64,000 nt of DNA from Micrococcus cohnii (GCF_014205175.1 NZ_JACHNA010000001.1:1550001-1614000), one strand, 5' to 3'. Shown: positions 9,838 to 20,780, counted from the first letter of the stretch. Numbers and translations: made by a program. Notes: generated by a model from the sequence alone, not told the origin.

Positions 9838-10497
9838 TCACTCGGTGCCGGCGGAGACCATCACCTGCGCGGCGCGCAGCACGCGGCCCTCGCGCACGTA
9901 GCCGTTGCGGAAGACCTGCACGATGTGGTCAGCGGGGATCTCGTCGTGCGGCTGACGCATGACGGCCTCCTGCTGGGTCGGATCGAACTCGGTGCCAGCC
10001 AGGGCCTGGTGGTCCTGACGCTCAAGGCCCAGGCCGGCCAGGGCTGAGTCGAGCTTCGCGGCGATCGCGGCCATCGGGCCCTCCTCGAGGTCCCCGGCGG
10101 CGCGGGCCGCGTCGAGGTCGTCGAGCACGGGCAGCAGCGCGGTGACCGCGCTGAGCACGCCCTGGTCCTTCGCCACGTCGCGGTCGCGGTCCACGCGGCG
10201 CTTGTAGTTCACGTACTCGGCCTGCAGGCGGCGCAGGTCCTCCTGCAGCTCGGCCTCGCGGTCAGAGCCGGGGGCCGGCTCGTCCTGATCGGACTGAAGC
10301 TGTGCGTCGGCACCGGCCTCGTCGAGGATCTGCTCGGCCTGGGACAGCGCGTCCCCGTCCTCGGCGTGCCCGCCCGCGGCGGCTTCCTGCTCGGCCGAGA
10401 CCTGTTCGGTTTCCTCGTGCTCGGCCTCCTGGCCGGTGGTCTGCTCGTGCTCGGCGTTCTCGTCGTGGTTCGGGGTCTCGTTCTGGTTCTCACTCAT
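9838..10497 (-). CDS. grpE: Nucleotide exchange factor GrpE
   Basis: GrpE releases ADP from DnaK. The start [13 protein letters not shown] at 10497 follows AAAGGACG; it gives 219 residues. The first ~90 residues are very acidic and Gln/Glu-rich and are probably disordered. The conserved coiled-coil dimer region ([18 protein letters not shown]) and the C-terminal beta domain ending [13 protein letters not shown] follow. It sits between dnaK and dnaJ, and a large hairpin in the dnaK-grpE gap may set its level relative to dnaK. Confidence 0.95.
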   Translation of the reverse strand: MSENQNETPNHDENAEHEQTTGQEAEHEETEQVSAEQEAAAGGHAEDGDALSQAEQILDEAGADAQLQSDQDEPAPGSDREAELQEDLRRLQAEYVNYKRRVDRDRDVAKDQGVLSAVTALLPVLDDLDAARAAGDLEEGPMAAIAAKLDSALAGLGLERQDHQALAGTEFDPTQQEAVMRQPHDEIPADHIVQVFRNGYVREGRVLRAAQVMVSAGTE

Positions 10498-10555
10498 GGT
10501 GCACGTCCTTTCGCGGCCGCGGCGCACCGCCTGCGGCCGGTGGTCTCGGGTGGCG

Positions 10556-10601
10556 CTCGGCGGGCCGGCCGACAGCGGAGGCTGCCAGCCGGCCCGCCGA
10601 G
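10556..10601 (-). terminator. Large hairpin between dnaK and grpE (attenuator or RNA-processing site)
   Basis: Arms 10556-10569 and 10588-10601 form a perfect 14-bp stem. The loop can extend it further with two mismatches and a CAGC/GCTG helix around a GGAG tip. It lies 31 bases after the dnaK stop and no T-run follows. In this position it probably causes partial termination or stabilises a processed dnaK mRNA rather than acting as a full terminator. Confidence 0.7.
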
Positions 10602-10631
10602 TCACGGGGCGTCAGAGAGACGGGGCGACGA

Positions 10632-12488
<1,857 letters not shown>

Positions 12489-12561
12489 GGTGTGTGTCCT
12501 TTCGTCCGTTGACGTGTTGCCTATCTGCGTCGAGGCCGGTGCGACCGCATCGCGGTCCCGC

Positions 12562-12582
12562 CTTGAGCGCTCGGGACTCAAC
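12562..12582 (-). promoter_or_regulatory. Proximal HAIR element of dnaK operon
   Basis: CTTGAGC-N7-ACTCAAC matches the HspR operator consensus at 12 of 14 positions. It overlaps the predicted -10 of dnaK, an arrangement suited to autoregulation by the fourth gene of the operon. Confidence 0.85.
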
Positions 12583-12609
12583 CTGCCACCGACTCCGGAG
12601 GCCTGTCAA
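12580..12609 (-). promoter_or_regulatory. Probable dnaK promoter
   Basis: On the dnaK strand, a consensus -35 TTGACA (12609-12604) is followed by 18 bases and a -10-like CAGGTT (12585-12580). The -10 region overlaps the proximal HAIR element, which fits repression by HspR. The predicted 5' leader is about 85 bases. Confidence 0.6.
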
Positions 12610-12613
12610 GAAA

Positions 12614-12634
12614 CCTGAGCCGCCTCGACTCATG
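12614..12634 (-). promoter_or_regulatory. Distal, weaker HAIR-like element of dnaK operon
   Basis: CCTGAGC-N7-ACTCATG keeps 11 of 14 consensus positions. Its centre is 52 bases from the proximal site and it lies just upstream of the -35. Tandem HAIR sites with one degenerate copy are known at actinobacterial dnaK promoters. Confidence 0.6.
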
Positions 12635-12718
12635 TTCGGTTCACCGGAGACAACCGGGGCGGGACAGGTTTCATTCCCGCCCCGCCCCGGTGATTCAGGA
12701 CACTCTCCGCGTCGAGCC

Positions 12719-14983
12719 TCAGGACGCCGTCGCCGGCCACCACACCCGGGGCCCGATCTCGCGCACGAGCGCGGGGATCAGCAGGGTACGCACCACAAGC
12801 GTGTCCAGCAGGACGCCCAGGCACACGATGAACGCCAGCTGCACCATGAACTGCAGCGGGATCACCGCGAGCGCGGCGAAGGTGGCCGCAAGGACCACGC
12901 CCGCCGAGGTGATGACGCCGCCGGTGACCGTGAGCGCGCGCAGCACGCCGGCCCGAGTGCCGTGCACGTCCAGCTCCTGCCGGGCGCGCGTCATCAGGAA
13001 GATCGTGTAGTCGACGCCCAGGGCCACCAGGAACACGAACCCGTAGAGCGGCACCGTCGGGTCGCCCCCCTCGAACCCGAGCACGAACCGGAACACGAGC
13101 GCGGAGAGCCCGAGTGCGGCGCCGAAGCTGAGCACCGTCGCGGCCACGAGCACCACGGGAAGCAGCACCGAGCGCAGCAGCACCGACAGGATGACCAACA
13201 GCATCAGCAGCACGAGCGGAATGATCACCCACAGGTCCCGCTGAGCGGTCTCGTTCGTGTCGAGGTTCTGCGCGGCCGTGCCCCCGACGAGCACGTCGCC
13301 GTCGAGGCGGTGCAGGCGCTCGCGCAGCTCGGCGACGGTCCGCTCGGCCTCGAGCGACTCGGCCGGATCGGACAGGGTGGCCGAAATCAGCACGCGGCCA
13401 TCGATCTGCGCCGGGGGCAGGTTCATCGGCGGGGTGCCGGCCGGGGCCCCACCCTCGGCCGTCAGGCTTGCCTCGGCCACCCCGTCGGCACCCTGCACCA
13501 CCTCGACCGCCTCGTCCTGAACCCGTGCAGGGGCGACGATCTGCGCGGGCGAGCCGGTGCCGGCGTCGAAGTGCTCGGCGAGCATCCGCTGGCCGTCCCG
13601 AGCGTCGGAGGCGCCGAGCAGCACCTCCGACTGGGAGGCCCCGTCGGCCTGGACCTGGGTCAGCCCCACGCACAGAAGAGCGAGCACCCCGGCGGTCACC
13701 AGCCACACGGGGCGGGCGCGGCGGGCCACGATGCCGCCGATGCGCGTCCACACCCCGTGGTCGTCCTCGAGCCCGGCGATCGGTTCGCCGCGGCGGTCCA
13801 GGGGCTGCTCGAACGCCGCGCCCCGGGACGCGCGGCGGTGCTGACGGCGGTGCTGCCGCTGCGCGCTCGGGGCGCTGGGCCAGAAGGCCACCCGCCCCAG
13901 CAGCGTCAGCAGCGCGGGCAGCAGGGTCAGTGCGGCAAGCCAGGCGAAGGCGATGCCCACCGCGGCGACCGGCCCCAGCGCACGGTTGGAGTTCAGGTCT
14001 GAGAACAGCAGCAGGAGCAGGGCGAGGGCGACGGTGACGGCCGAGGCCGTGATGGCGCCGAACGACCCCCGCACCGCCGCGCGGACCGCCTCGGCCGTGC
14101 GCTGGCGCACGAGGAGCTCCTCGCGCTGACGCGCGACGAGCAGCAGACAGTAGTCGGTCGTCGCGCCGATCACGAGGATCGACAGGATGCCCTGCGACTG
14201 CCCGTTGAGCTGGATCCACTCGGCCGCGGCCATGGCGTACACGGCCAAAATGGCCGCGCACAGAGCAGCCATGGCGGTGACCAGCACGAGCACGGGCAGC
14301 AGCACAGAACGGTAGACGAGCACCAGGATCACGAACACGACGATGAGCGCGACGAGCAGCAGCACCCCGTCGATGCCGGCGAACGCCGCACCGAGATCGG
14401 CCGCGAAGCCCGCCGGGCCGGCCACGTGCCACCGCCCCGCGTCGAGCTCGCCGCCGACCTGGTCGAGCTGCGCCCGCAGGTCCGCGACGACGTCGGCCGC
14501 CTCGCGCTCGGCGTCGTCGCCGGAGGAGATCAGCGCGATGTACTGGACCGCCCGCCCGTCCTCGCTGGGCGTCGGGCCGAGCACGCGCTCGACCCCGTCG
14601 ACGCCGGAGAGGCCGTCCCCCAGGCGCTGCAGGGCAGCCGCGTCCTGCTCCGGCTCGGCCTCGCCCACGACGACGGCGGGGATGGCCTGCCCCTGCTGGA
14701 ACCGGGCGGCCTCCTGCTGCGCGCGCGTCGACTCGGCCTCGGCGGGCAGGAAGGTGGCCTGGTCGTTCGAGGAGACCTCGGAGATCTTGCCGAACGTCGG
14801 CCCGCCAACCCCCATCGCCGCCAGCCACACGAGCACGAGGGCGAGCGCGAGGCCGACACGCACGAACGCCGTCGCTCGGCCGGCGCCGCCCGCCCTGCCG
14901 GGGTCGTCCTCGACCTCTCGCCGAGCAGGCGCGTTGCGGTATCGGCCCAGGTCCACACGGGCGGGGCGCATCTGTCTGATCAC
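12719..14983 (-). CDS. MMPL/RND family exporter (754 aa)
   Basis: The architecture is two copies of an extracytoplasmic loop followed by a transmembrane bundle, as in MMPL proteins that export lipids or hydrophobic compounds by proton motive force. The first half carries GATTDYCLLLVARQREE and the second GVDYTIFLMTRARQE, the conserved Asp-Tyr pairs thought to relay protons. The first membrane helix is at about 40-60. The GTG at 14983 lies 6 bases after TAGCGT, which suggests a leaderless mRNA. It is divergent from a MarR gene, and a palindrome (15005-15017) between them is a likely operator. The substrate is unknown. Confidence 0.85.
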   Translation of the reverse strand: MIRQMRPARVDLGRYRNAPARREVEDDPGRAGGAGRATAFVRVGLALALVLVWLAAMGVGGPTFGKISEVSSNDQATFLPAEAESTRAQQEAARFQQGQAIPAVVVGEAEPEQDAAALQRLGDGLSGVDGVERVLGPTPSEDGRAVQYIALISSGDDAEREAADVVADLRAQLDQVGGELDAGRWHVAGPAGFAADLGAAFAGIDGVLLLVALIVVFVILVLVYRSVLLPVLVLVTAMAALCAAILAVYAMAAAEWIQLNGQSQGILSILVIGATTDYCLLLVARQREELLVRQRTAEAVRAAVRGSFGAITASAVTVALALLLLLFSDLNSNRALGPVAAVGIAFAWLAALTLLPALLTLLGRVAFWPSAPSAQRQHRRQHRRASRGAAFEQPLDRRGEPIAGLEDDHGVWTRIGGIVARRARPVWLVTAGVLALLCVGLTQVQADGASQSEVLLGASDARDGQRMLAEHFDAGTGSPAQIVAPARVQDEAVEVVQGADGVAEASLTAEGGAPAGTPPMNLPPAQIDGRVLISATLSDPAESLEAERTVAELRERLHRLDGDVLVGGTAAQNLDTNETAQRDLWVIIPLVLLMLLVILSVLLRSVLLPVVLVAATVLSFGAALGLSALVFRFVLGFEGGDPTVPLYGFVFLVALGVDYTIFLMTRARQELDVHGTRAGVLRALTVTGGVITSAGVVLAATFAALAVIPLQFMVQLAFIVCLGVLLDTLVVRTLLIPALVREIGPRVWWPATAS

Positions 14984-15004
14984 ACCACCACGCTACCAAG
15001 ATGA

Positions 15005-15017
15005 TTCGACCGTCGAA
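15005..15017. promoter_or_regulatory. Candidate MarR operator between divergent exporter and marR
   Basis: TTCGAC-C-GTCGAA is a perfect 13-base palindrome lying between the -10 hexamers of the two divergent genes. It coincides with a TTCGAC -35 spaced 16 bases from the exporter's TAGCGT. Its position fits a site through which the MarR product controls both genes. Confidence 0.5.
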
Positions 15018-15062
15018 ACATCTCGCGACGGGTCGTCATCCCCGCTGGCTACACTGCCCGGC

Positions 15063-15599
15063 ATGGACGCGACGACGAGCCGCCACCGGCCGATGCTCCA
15101 GGCCCTGCGCGCCTTCAGCGAGCGCGCGGACCGACTCGTCGATGACGCCGCCCAGGAACTCGGCCTGCACCGCACCGACCTGCGCGCCCTGTCCGTCCTC
15201 ATGGCACACGAGCACGCCGGGCAGGCCGCCACGGCCGGCGACCTGCGGCACGAGCTGAACCTCACCCCCGCCGCCACGACGGCCGTGCTCGACCGGCTCA
15301 CCGCGTCGGGGCACGCCGTGCGTCGACGGGGGGACCACGACCGCCGCCAGGTGTTCGCCGCACCCACCGCAGCCGCAGCATCCGACGCGGCGCGCGCCTT
15401 CGCCCCACTCTCCGCCCGCATTGCGAACGTGCTCGACGGCGTCGACGACGCGGACCTGGCCGCGGCTCTGCGCGTGATCCGCGCGCTCGCCGACGCCCTC
15501 GAGGAGCCGACCTCGCAGATCGGCACCGCCGCACGGACGGCCCCCGCTTTCCACCCGGAAGCGGGGGCGAGCCCGCCGGAGCCCTCGTGCAGCAGATGA
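15063..15599 (+). CDS. MarR family transcriptional regulator
   Basis: This is a 178-residue winged-helix protein. Residues ~20-100 hold the MarR fold: LRALSVLMAHEHAG, then the recognition region LRHELNLTPAATTAVLDRL and the wing DHDRRQVFA with the conserved DxRR-like loop. The ATG at 15063 has no Shine-Dalgarno sequence but follows TACACT by 7 bases, suggesting leaderless translation. It is divergent from the MMPL exporter and probably represses it; the effector is unknown. The ~30-residue tail is Pro-rich. It overlaps the next gene by four bases. Confidence 0.87.
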   Translation: MDATTSRHRPMLQALRAFSERADRLVDDAAQELGLHRTDLRALSVLMAHEHAGQAATAGDLRHELNLTPAATTAVLDRLTASGHAVRRRGDHDRRQVFAAPTAAAASDAARAFAPLSARIANVLDGVDDADLAAALRVIRALADALEEPTSQIGTAARTAPAFHPEAGASPPEPSCSR

Positions 15600-16117
15600 G
15601 CTCACCCTCGGCGGCGCGGCCCGTGCTGATCGGCATCGACGGACGGTCGGGGTCGGGCAAGTCCACGCTCGCCGCAGCCCTTCTCGCCCGCCTGAGCCCG
15701 CACGCGCACGTGTGCGTGCTGCCGCTGGAGTCCCTCTACCCCGGCTGGGACGGACTGGCGGTCCCGCTCGGCGACCACGGCGCCTATCCCTGTGCCCTGC
15801 GAGAGCTGACGGCGGGGCGGCCGGCACGGTGGCGCGCCTGGGACTGGCATGTCGGGACGCCGGGGCCCTGGCAGACGACCCCCGTGTGCGATGTGGTGGT
15901 CTGCGAGGGCGTGGGCGCCCTGTGCCGATCCGCCCGGCCGCTGCTGGACCTCACCGTGTGGCTGGACGGAGACGAGGCGGAACGCCGCCGGCGCGCGCTG
16001 GCCCGCGACGGCGACCTCTATGCACCGCACTGGCGGCGCTGGGCCGCGCAGGAAGAGCGATACTTGGCCGAGCACGCCCCGCGCGCGGCGGCCGATCTGC
16101 GGCTGCGTCTGGAGTGA
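15596..16117 (+). CDS. P-loop nucleoside/uridine kinase-like protein
   Basis: This 173-residue protein has a clear Walker A, GIDGRSGSGKST (about 12-23), a hydrophobic strand CDVVVCEGVGAL at the Walker B position and an Arg-rich lid segment (EAERRRRALARDG). This resembles the short uridine kinase/phosphoribulokinase-like ATPases of actinobacteria. The start ATG overlaps the marR stop (ATGA); a GTG three codons earlier is possible. The substrate is not evident. Coupling to marR suggests coexpression, not necessarily shared function. Confidence 0.75.
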   Translation: MSSPSAARPVLIGIDGRSGSGKSTLAAALLARLSPHAHVCVLPLESLYPGWDGLAVPLGDHGAYPCALRELTAGRPARWRAWDWHVGTPGPWQTTPVCDVVVCEGVGALCRSARPLLDLTVWLDGDEAERRRRALARDGDLYAPHWRRWAAQEERYLAEHAPRAAADLRLRLE

Positions 16118-16120
16118 GCC

Positions 16121-16777
16121 TCAGGCCCGCGGGATCAGCCAGGCGATGGTCTCGTCGATCCATTCATCGCTCATCCGCTGACCGAACAGCACGTTCATCA
16201 GGATCAGTGAGGTGAACACCTCGATGATCTTCTCCACGTCCAGGGCCGTGCCCAGCGACTGGCTGGCCGCCTCGAGTCGGCTCCCCACCTGCTCGGCGAC
16301 GGGATCCACGAGCACCGCCCGGATGGTCTCACCGCGGCTGTCCTGCTGAGCGAGCGCACCGACCAGCCCCTGGGCCAGCTGCGACGCGCCTCCGCCTTCG
16401 ATCTCGTGGCGCAGCAGGTGCATCCACACCCGCAGGTCCGCATGGAGATCGCCGGTGTCCTCAGGCCCCGGCAGCGGCAGGGTCAGGTACCCCTCGCCCA
16501 CGGACTCCACGATGACATCGGCCTTGGACGGCCACCACCGATACACCGTCTGCTTGCTGACACCGGCGCGGGCCGCGATGCCCTCCATGGTCAGCTGCGC
16601 ATACTGCCCCGGCGCCATGAGCTCGCCCGTGGCGCGCAGGATCGCTTCCCTCGAGGCCTGACTCCGCGGACGTCCACGACGCTTGGGCGCGGCCTCGGCG
16701 CGCTGCGACACCGCGTCGCCGGCGGCCCCGGCGACCGGCTCGGTCCGCTCGGCTTCCTCGCGCGTCGTCATGTTCAT
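16121..16777 (-). CDS. TetR family transcriptional regulator
   Basis: An N-terminal helix-turn-helix (ILRATGELMAPGQYAQLTME, then GVSKQTVYRWWPSKADV at about residues 66-82) identifies a TetR repressor, followed by a TetR_C-like ligand domain. ATG at 16777 is chosen because TATGCT lies exactly 7 bases upstream, the spacing seen at other leaderless genes here; GTG at 16795 would extend it by six residues. About 40 low-complexity residues precede the DNA-binding domain. It is divergent from the second MMPL exporter and is its probable regulator. Confidence 0.88.
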   Translation of the reverse strand: MNMTTREEAERTEPVAGAAGDAVSQRAEAAPKRRGRPRSQASREAILRATGELMAPGQYAQLTMEGIAARAGVSKQTVYRWWPSKADVIVESVGEGYLTLPLPGPEDTGDLHADLRVWMHLLRHEIEGGGASQLAQGLVGALAQQDSRGETIRAVLVDPVAEQVGSRLEAASQSLGTALDVEKIIEVFTSLILMNVLFGQRMSDEWIDETIAWLIPRA

Positions 16778-16942
16778 GTCATACAGCATACTCACAGCGG
16801 CGGCTGCGGCGAACTCGCCGACAACCGCCGCTCCAGGTCAGACCCCGATTCACCGGGTCCGCCGGACATCACCGTCACCCTTCTCGCCTCACGACTCACA
16901 CCCGGCGTGGTGTCTTTCCCCACAGTCGAGAGCTGACCGGAG

Positions 16943-16954
16943 CGGAGCGCTCCG
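16943..16954. promoter_or_regulatory. Palindrome and promoter upstream of second MMPL exporter
   Basis: CGGAGCGCTCCG is a perfect 12-base palindrome ending 8 bases before TACACT (16963-16968), the likely -10 of the exporter at 17047. Its placement between -35 and -10 fits a repressor site for the divergent TetR protein. The 16796-17046 gap holds no gene. Confidence 0.4.
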
Positions 16955-17046
16955 ATTAGCCCTACACTTGCTGTGGCCGCGCCCGCTGTCTCCGCGCGCC
17001 CGCCGCGGCCCCGCTCACGTCCCTGCCCGAAAGGTCTGCCCTCCAC

Positions 17047-19728
17047 ATGGCCCAACTGCTCCACCGCCTCGGACTCGGCGCCGCGCGGCGTCCGCTGCTC
17101 GCGATCCTCGCGTGGGCCCTCGCCCTCGCGCTCGCGATCGGCGGCTTCCTCGCCTTCAGCGGCACCCTCAGCACCACCATCACGATCCCGGGCACCCCGA
17201 CCTCCCAGCTCACCGAGAAGCTGCAGGACGAGTTCCCCGAGGCCGCGCACGGCTCCGGCGAGGTCGTGTTCACCACGACCGACGGGTCGGCGTTCACGCC
17301 GCAGCAGCGCCGCGAGATCGCTGATGTCCTCGAGGATGTGACGGCGATGGAGAGCGTCCACGACACGCGCGACCCCTTCGCCCTCGAGCAGCAGCGCGCC
17401 GACGGCGAGGAGGAACTGACGACGGGCCGCGCGGAGCTGAAGAAGAACAAGGAGAAGATCAGCTCCGGCGAGAAGGAGCTCGAGACCGCAAAGGAGGAGC
17501 TGGAGACGAGCCGCACCGAGCTCGAGGAGGCTCAGCGGACACTCGACGCCGCCAAGGAGGAGGCGCTCGAGCAGGGTGCGGCCGCCGGACTCACCCAGGC
17601 CGACGTCGACGCCCAGTTCGAGACTCAGCAGGACCAGCTCGACGCCGGTTTCGACGAGCTCGAGAAGGGCGAGAAGGAGATCGAGAAGAACGAGAAGGAG
17701 CTGGCCGAGGGCCGGAAGAAGATCAAGGACGGCGAAGCCGACCTCGAGACCGGCGAGCGGACCCTCGAGCTCACCGACGGCTACCGGAGCGTCTCCGAGG
17801 ATGAGTCGACGGCCGTCGGCGCCGTGGTCTTCACCGACCCGCTGATCGACGTCGAGGCCGATCAGATGAAGGCCGTCTCCGAGGCGCTGGAACAGGCCGA
17901 TGTCGACGGCGTGCAGATCCACCCGTCCCAGGCCATCAACGCGACCGTCCCGTCGATCGTGGGCCCGGCCGAGATCATCGGACTGGCCGTGGCCGCCGTC
18001 GTGCTGATCATCATGCTCGGCTCGTTCGTCGCCGCAGGCCTGCCCCTGCTGAACGCGCTGGTCGGCGTGGGTGTGGGGGTCTCCGGCGCCCTGGCGTTCT
18101 CCTCCCTCGTGCAGATGAACTCAGTGACCCCCGTGCTGGGCGTGATGCTCGGTCTGGCCGTCGGCATCGACTACGCGTTGTTCATCATCAACCGGCACCG
18201 CCAGCAGCTCAAGGCCGGCCTGGGCGTGCGCGAGTCGATCGCCCTGGCCGACGGCACGGCGGGCAATGCGGTCATCTTCGCCGGCCTGACCGTCGTGATC
18301 GCCCTGGCCGCCCTGAACGTCACCGGGATCCCGTTCCTCGGCCTGATGGGCACCGTCGGCGCCGTGTGCGTGGCCGTCGCCGTGCTCGTGGCCGTCACGC
18401 TCACCCCGGCGCTGCTCTCGCTGATCGGCGAGCGCGCGCTGTCGAAGAAGGAACGGGCCGCGCGGGCCGCCGGCGAGGTGCATGACCTGCATGCCTCGGT
18501 CTCCCGCCGGCCCGACGGCAGCGTGAAGACCCTGTCGACGCCGCGCGCCGTCCTCACGGCGCTGCTGGCGACCGCGGCGCTCGTCGTGATCGCCCTGCCC
18601 TTCGGTTCGATGCGCTTGGGCCTGCCCGACGGCGGCTCCCAGCCGATCGGCTCCGACTCTCAGCGTGCCTATGAGCTGATGGACGAGCGCTTCGGTCCCG
18701 GCTATAACGGCCCGCTCGTGGTCACGGCGGATCTGCCGGCCGGGCTGGACGAGAACGCGGCGACCTCCCGTCAGCTCGACATCGCCGAGTCCATCGCGCG
18801 GATGCCCCACGTCGAGGCGGCCGTCCCGGCCGCCGTCAACGAGGACCGGTCGATCGCGATGGTCCAGGTGATCCCCGAGACCGGGCCGAACGCCATCGAG
18901 ACCGAACAGCTGGTGCACGAGCTGCGCACGACGCCCGGCCCGGACGGCGAGCACCTCGACGTCGCGGGCATGACCAGCGGCTTCATCGACGTCTCGGAGA
19001 AGCTCTCCGACGCGCTTCCGCTGTACCTGGGCCTGGTCGTGGGGCTGTCCCTGCTGATCATGGTCGTCGTGTTCCGGTCGCTGTTGGTGCCGCTGATCGC
19101 CACGGGCGGGTTCATGCTGTCCGTGTTCGCCGCGATGGGCGCCGTCGTGGCCGTCTATCAGTGGGGCTGGCTGGCCCAGGTGTTCGGCGTGCACGCGCCG
19201 GGCCCGGTGCTCAGCTTCCTGCCGACGATCATGATCGGCATCCTGTTCGGGCTCGCCATGGACTACCAGCTGTTCATCGCCTCCGGCATGCGAGAGGCCT
19301 ACGCCCACGGCGCTCCGGCCCGAGCCGCGGTCCGTATGGGCCTGCGCACGGGGCGGTCCGTCGTGATCGCCGCGGCGATCATCATGGTCAGCGTGTTCGG
19401 CGGGTTCATCTTCTCCCACGACACGATGATCCGGCCGATCGGCTTCGGCCTGACGATCGGCATCCTGTTCGACGCGTTCGTCGTGCGCCTGCTGCTGATG
19501 CCCGCGCTGATGCACCTGCTCGGCGCCTCCGCGTGGTGGCTGCCGAGCTGGCTCGACCGGATCCTTCCGGACGTCGATGTGGAGGGCTCCCAGCTCGAAC
19601 GGGAGCACCCCACCTCCGGTTCCGGCGCGTCCGCTGTCGAGTCCGATCCCGCCGGCGGGCACCGGCCTCGCCGGCCCACGCCGATCCCCGCGCGCGGCCC
19701 GGCGGACATCAGCTACCTACGGCACTGA
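17047..19728 (+). CDS. MMPL/RND family exporter with long periplasmic coiled coil (893 aa)
   Basis: A signal-anchor helix (14-38) leads into the first extracytoplasmic loop. This contains a Lys/Glu-rich heptad segment at about 115-240 that must form a long coiled coil, an insertion not found in the exporter at 12719-14983. Membrane bundles follow with GLAVGIDYALFIINRHR and GILFGLAMDYQLFIA, the conserved Asp-Tyr motifs of MMPL pumps. The C-terminal ~50 residues are disordered. The ATG is preceded by GAAAGG at long spacing. The divergent TetR gene is the likely regulator. Related YhgE/Pip-like coiled-coil exporters handle membrane-active compounds; the substrate is unknown. Confidence 0.87.
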   Translation: MAQLLHRLGLGAARRPLLAILAWALALALAIGGFLAFSGTLSTTITIPGTPTSQLTEKLQDEFPEAAHGSGEVVFTTTDGSAFTPQQRREIADVLEDVTAMESVHDTRDPFALEQQRADGEEELTTGRAELKKNKEKISSGEKELETAKEELETSRTELEEAQRTLDAAKEEALEQGAAAGLTQADVDAQFETQQDQLDAGFDELEKGEKEIEKNEKELAEGRKKIKDGEADLETGERTLELTDGYRSVSEDESTAVGAVVFTDPLIDVEADQMKAVSEALEQADVDGVQIHPSQAINATVPSIVGPAEIIGLAVAAVVLIIMLGSFVAAGLPLLNALVGVGVGVSGALAFSSLVQMNSVTPVLGVMLGLAVGIDYALFIINRHRQQLKAGLGVRESIALADGTAGNAVIFAGLTVVIALAALNVTGIPFLGLMGTVGAVCVAVAVLVAVTLTPALLSLIGERALSKKERAARAAGEVHDLHASVSRRPDGSVKTLSTPRAVLTALLATAALVVIALPFGSMRLGLPDGGSQPIGSDSQRAYELMDERFGPGYNGPLVVTADLPAGLDENAATSRQLDIAESIARMPHVEAAVPAAVNEDRSIAMVQVIPETGPNAIETEQLVHELRTTPGPDGEHLDVAGMTSGFIDVSEKLSDALPLYLGLVVGLSLLIMVVVFRSLLVPLIATGGFMLSVFAAMGAVVAVYQWGWLAQVFGVHAPGPVLSFLPTIMIGILFGLAMDYQLFIASGMREAYAHGAPARAAVRMGLRTGRSVVIAAAIIMVSVFGGFIFSHDTMIRPIGFGLTIGILFDAFVVRLLLMPALMHLLGASAWWLPSWLDRILPDVDVEGSQLEREHPTSGSGASAVESDPAGGHRPRRPTPIPARGPADISYLRH

Positions 19729-19757
19729 GCCCCGGGGGCCGGCGTTAGCCTGAGCGC

Positions 19758-20780
19758 ATGACCGACCATGCCTGCGGCCCGCTGGCCCCCTGTCTCGTGA
19801 TGCTCACCCCCGCCGACGGCACCGGCTCGGCCTGGACCGTCGCGGAGGCGGACCCGAGGCAACCGCAGATCCTGGTGACCGATCAGGGGCTCACCCGCGG
19901 CGACGGCCTGTTCGAAACGGCCCTGGCCGTGCCGGACGACGCCGGCCACTTGCGCGTGCGCAAGCTCGAGGCCCATCTGCAGCGGTTGGCCGGCTCCGCC
20001 GCGGCCCTGCGCCTGCCGGTGCCCGGTGCCGACGACTGGCGGGCGGCGATCGAGACGGCCCTGCGCGGCTTCGCCGCGCACGCCCGCGCAGCCGGGTCCC
20101 TCGATGCCCGCGGCGTCGTGCGCCTGACGGCCACGCGCGGCCCGGAGCCGGCCGAGGAACGACCCGGCGGTGCCTCGGCGTGGGTGCTCGTCTCCCCTGC
20201 CCCGGCCCCGGACCCGGAGCTGCGGGACCGCGGCCTCGACGCGCTGCTGCTCAACCGCGGCCTGGACTCCCGCTCCGCCGAGCGCGCCCCCTGGCTGCTC
20301 ACTGAGGCGAAGACGCTCAGCTACGCGATCAACATGGCCGCCCTGCGCCACGCCCGCGAGCAGGGCGCGGACGACGTCGTGTTCGTCTCCGCAGACGGCC
20401 AGCTGCTGGAGGGACCGACCTCCACGATGCTCTTGGCCCGTCGCGACCGGCAGGGTCGTCGCGAACTCGTGACGCCGCTGCGCCGGCAGGGCATTCTCGC
20501 CGGCACCTCGCAGGCGGTGGTCTTCGCCGGTGCCGAGGCCGCCGGATGGCGGCTCGGCTACGGCCCCCTCGTGCCCGCCGACCTCCTCGGCGGCCAGGAC
20601 GCCCGGGTCGAGGGAGTCTGGCTCGTCTCCTCGGTGCGCGGCCTCATGCCCGTGCGCTCGCTGCGCGGTGAGGGCGTCGATATCCCGCAGCTTCCGGTCG
20701 ACGCGGAGCTGACCGCCACCCTGGAGGGGTATCTGCGGCAGGACCTGCCGGCCGGACCGCACGGCAGCGCATCGGGCTGA
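19758..20780 (+). CDS. pabC: Aminodeoxychorismate lyase, class IV PLP enzyme
   Basis: This 340-residue fold type IV enzyme would convert 4-amino-4-deoxychorismate to p-aminobenzoate and pyruvate for folate. It has DQGLTRGDGLFET near 42-54, the PLP-binding lysine K185 in TEAKTLSYA and the cofactor-contacting segment LLEGPTSTM near 217. The ATG at 19758 follows TAGCCT by 6 bases and lacks a ribosome site, so the mRNA is probably leaderless. No pabA/pabB gene is adjacent. A branched-chain or D-amino acid aminotransferase cannot be excluded from sequence alone. Confidence 0.78.
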   Translation: MTDHACGPLAPCLVMLTPADGTGSAWTVAEADPRQPQILVTDQGLTRGDGLFETALAVPDDAGHLRVRKLEAHLQRLAGSAAALRLPVPGADDWRAAIETALRGFAAHARAAGSLDARGVVRLTATRGPEPAEERPGGASAWVLVSPAPAPDPELRDRGLDALLLNRGLDSRSAERAPWLLTEAKTLSYAINMAALRHAREQGADDVVFVSADGQLLEGPTSTMLLARRDRQGRRELVTPLRRQGILAGTSQAVVFAGAEAAGWRLGYGPLVPADLLGGQDARVEGVWLVSSVRGLMPVRSLRGEGVDIPQLPVDAELTATLEGYLRQDLPAGPHGSASG

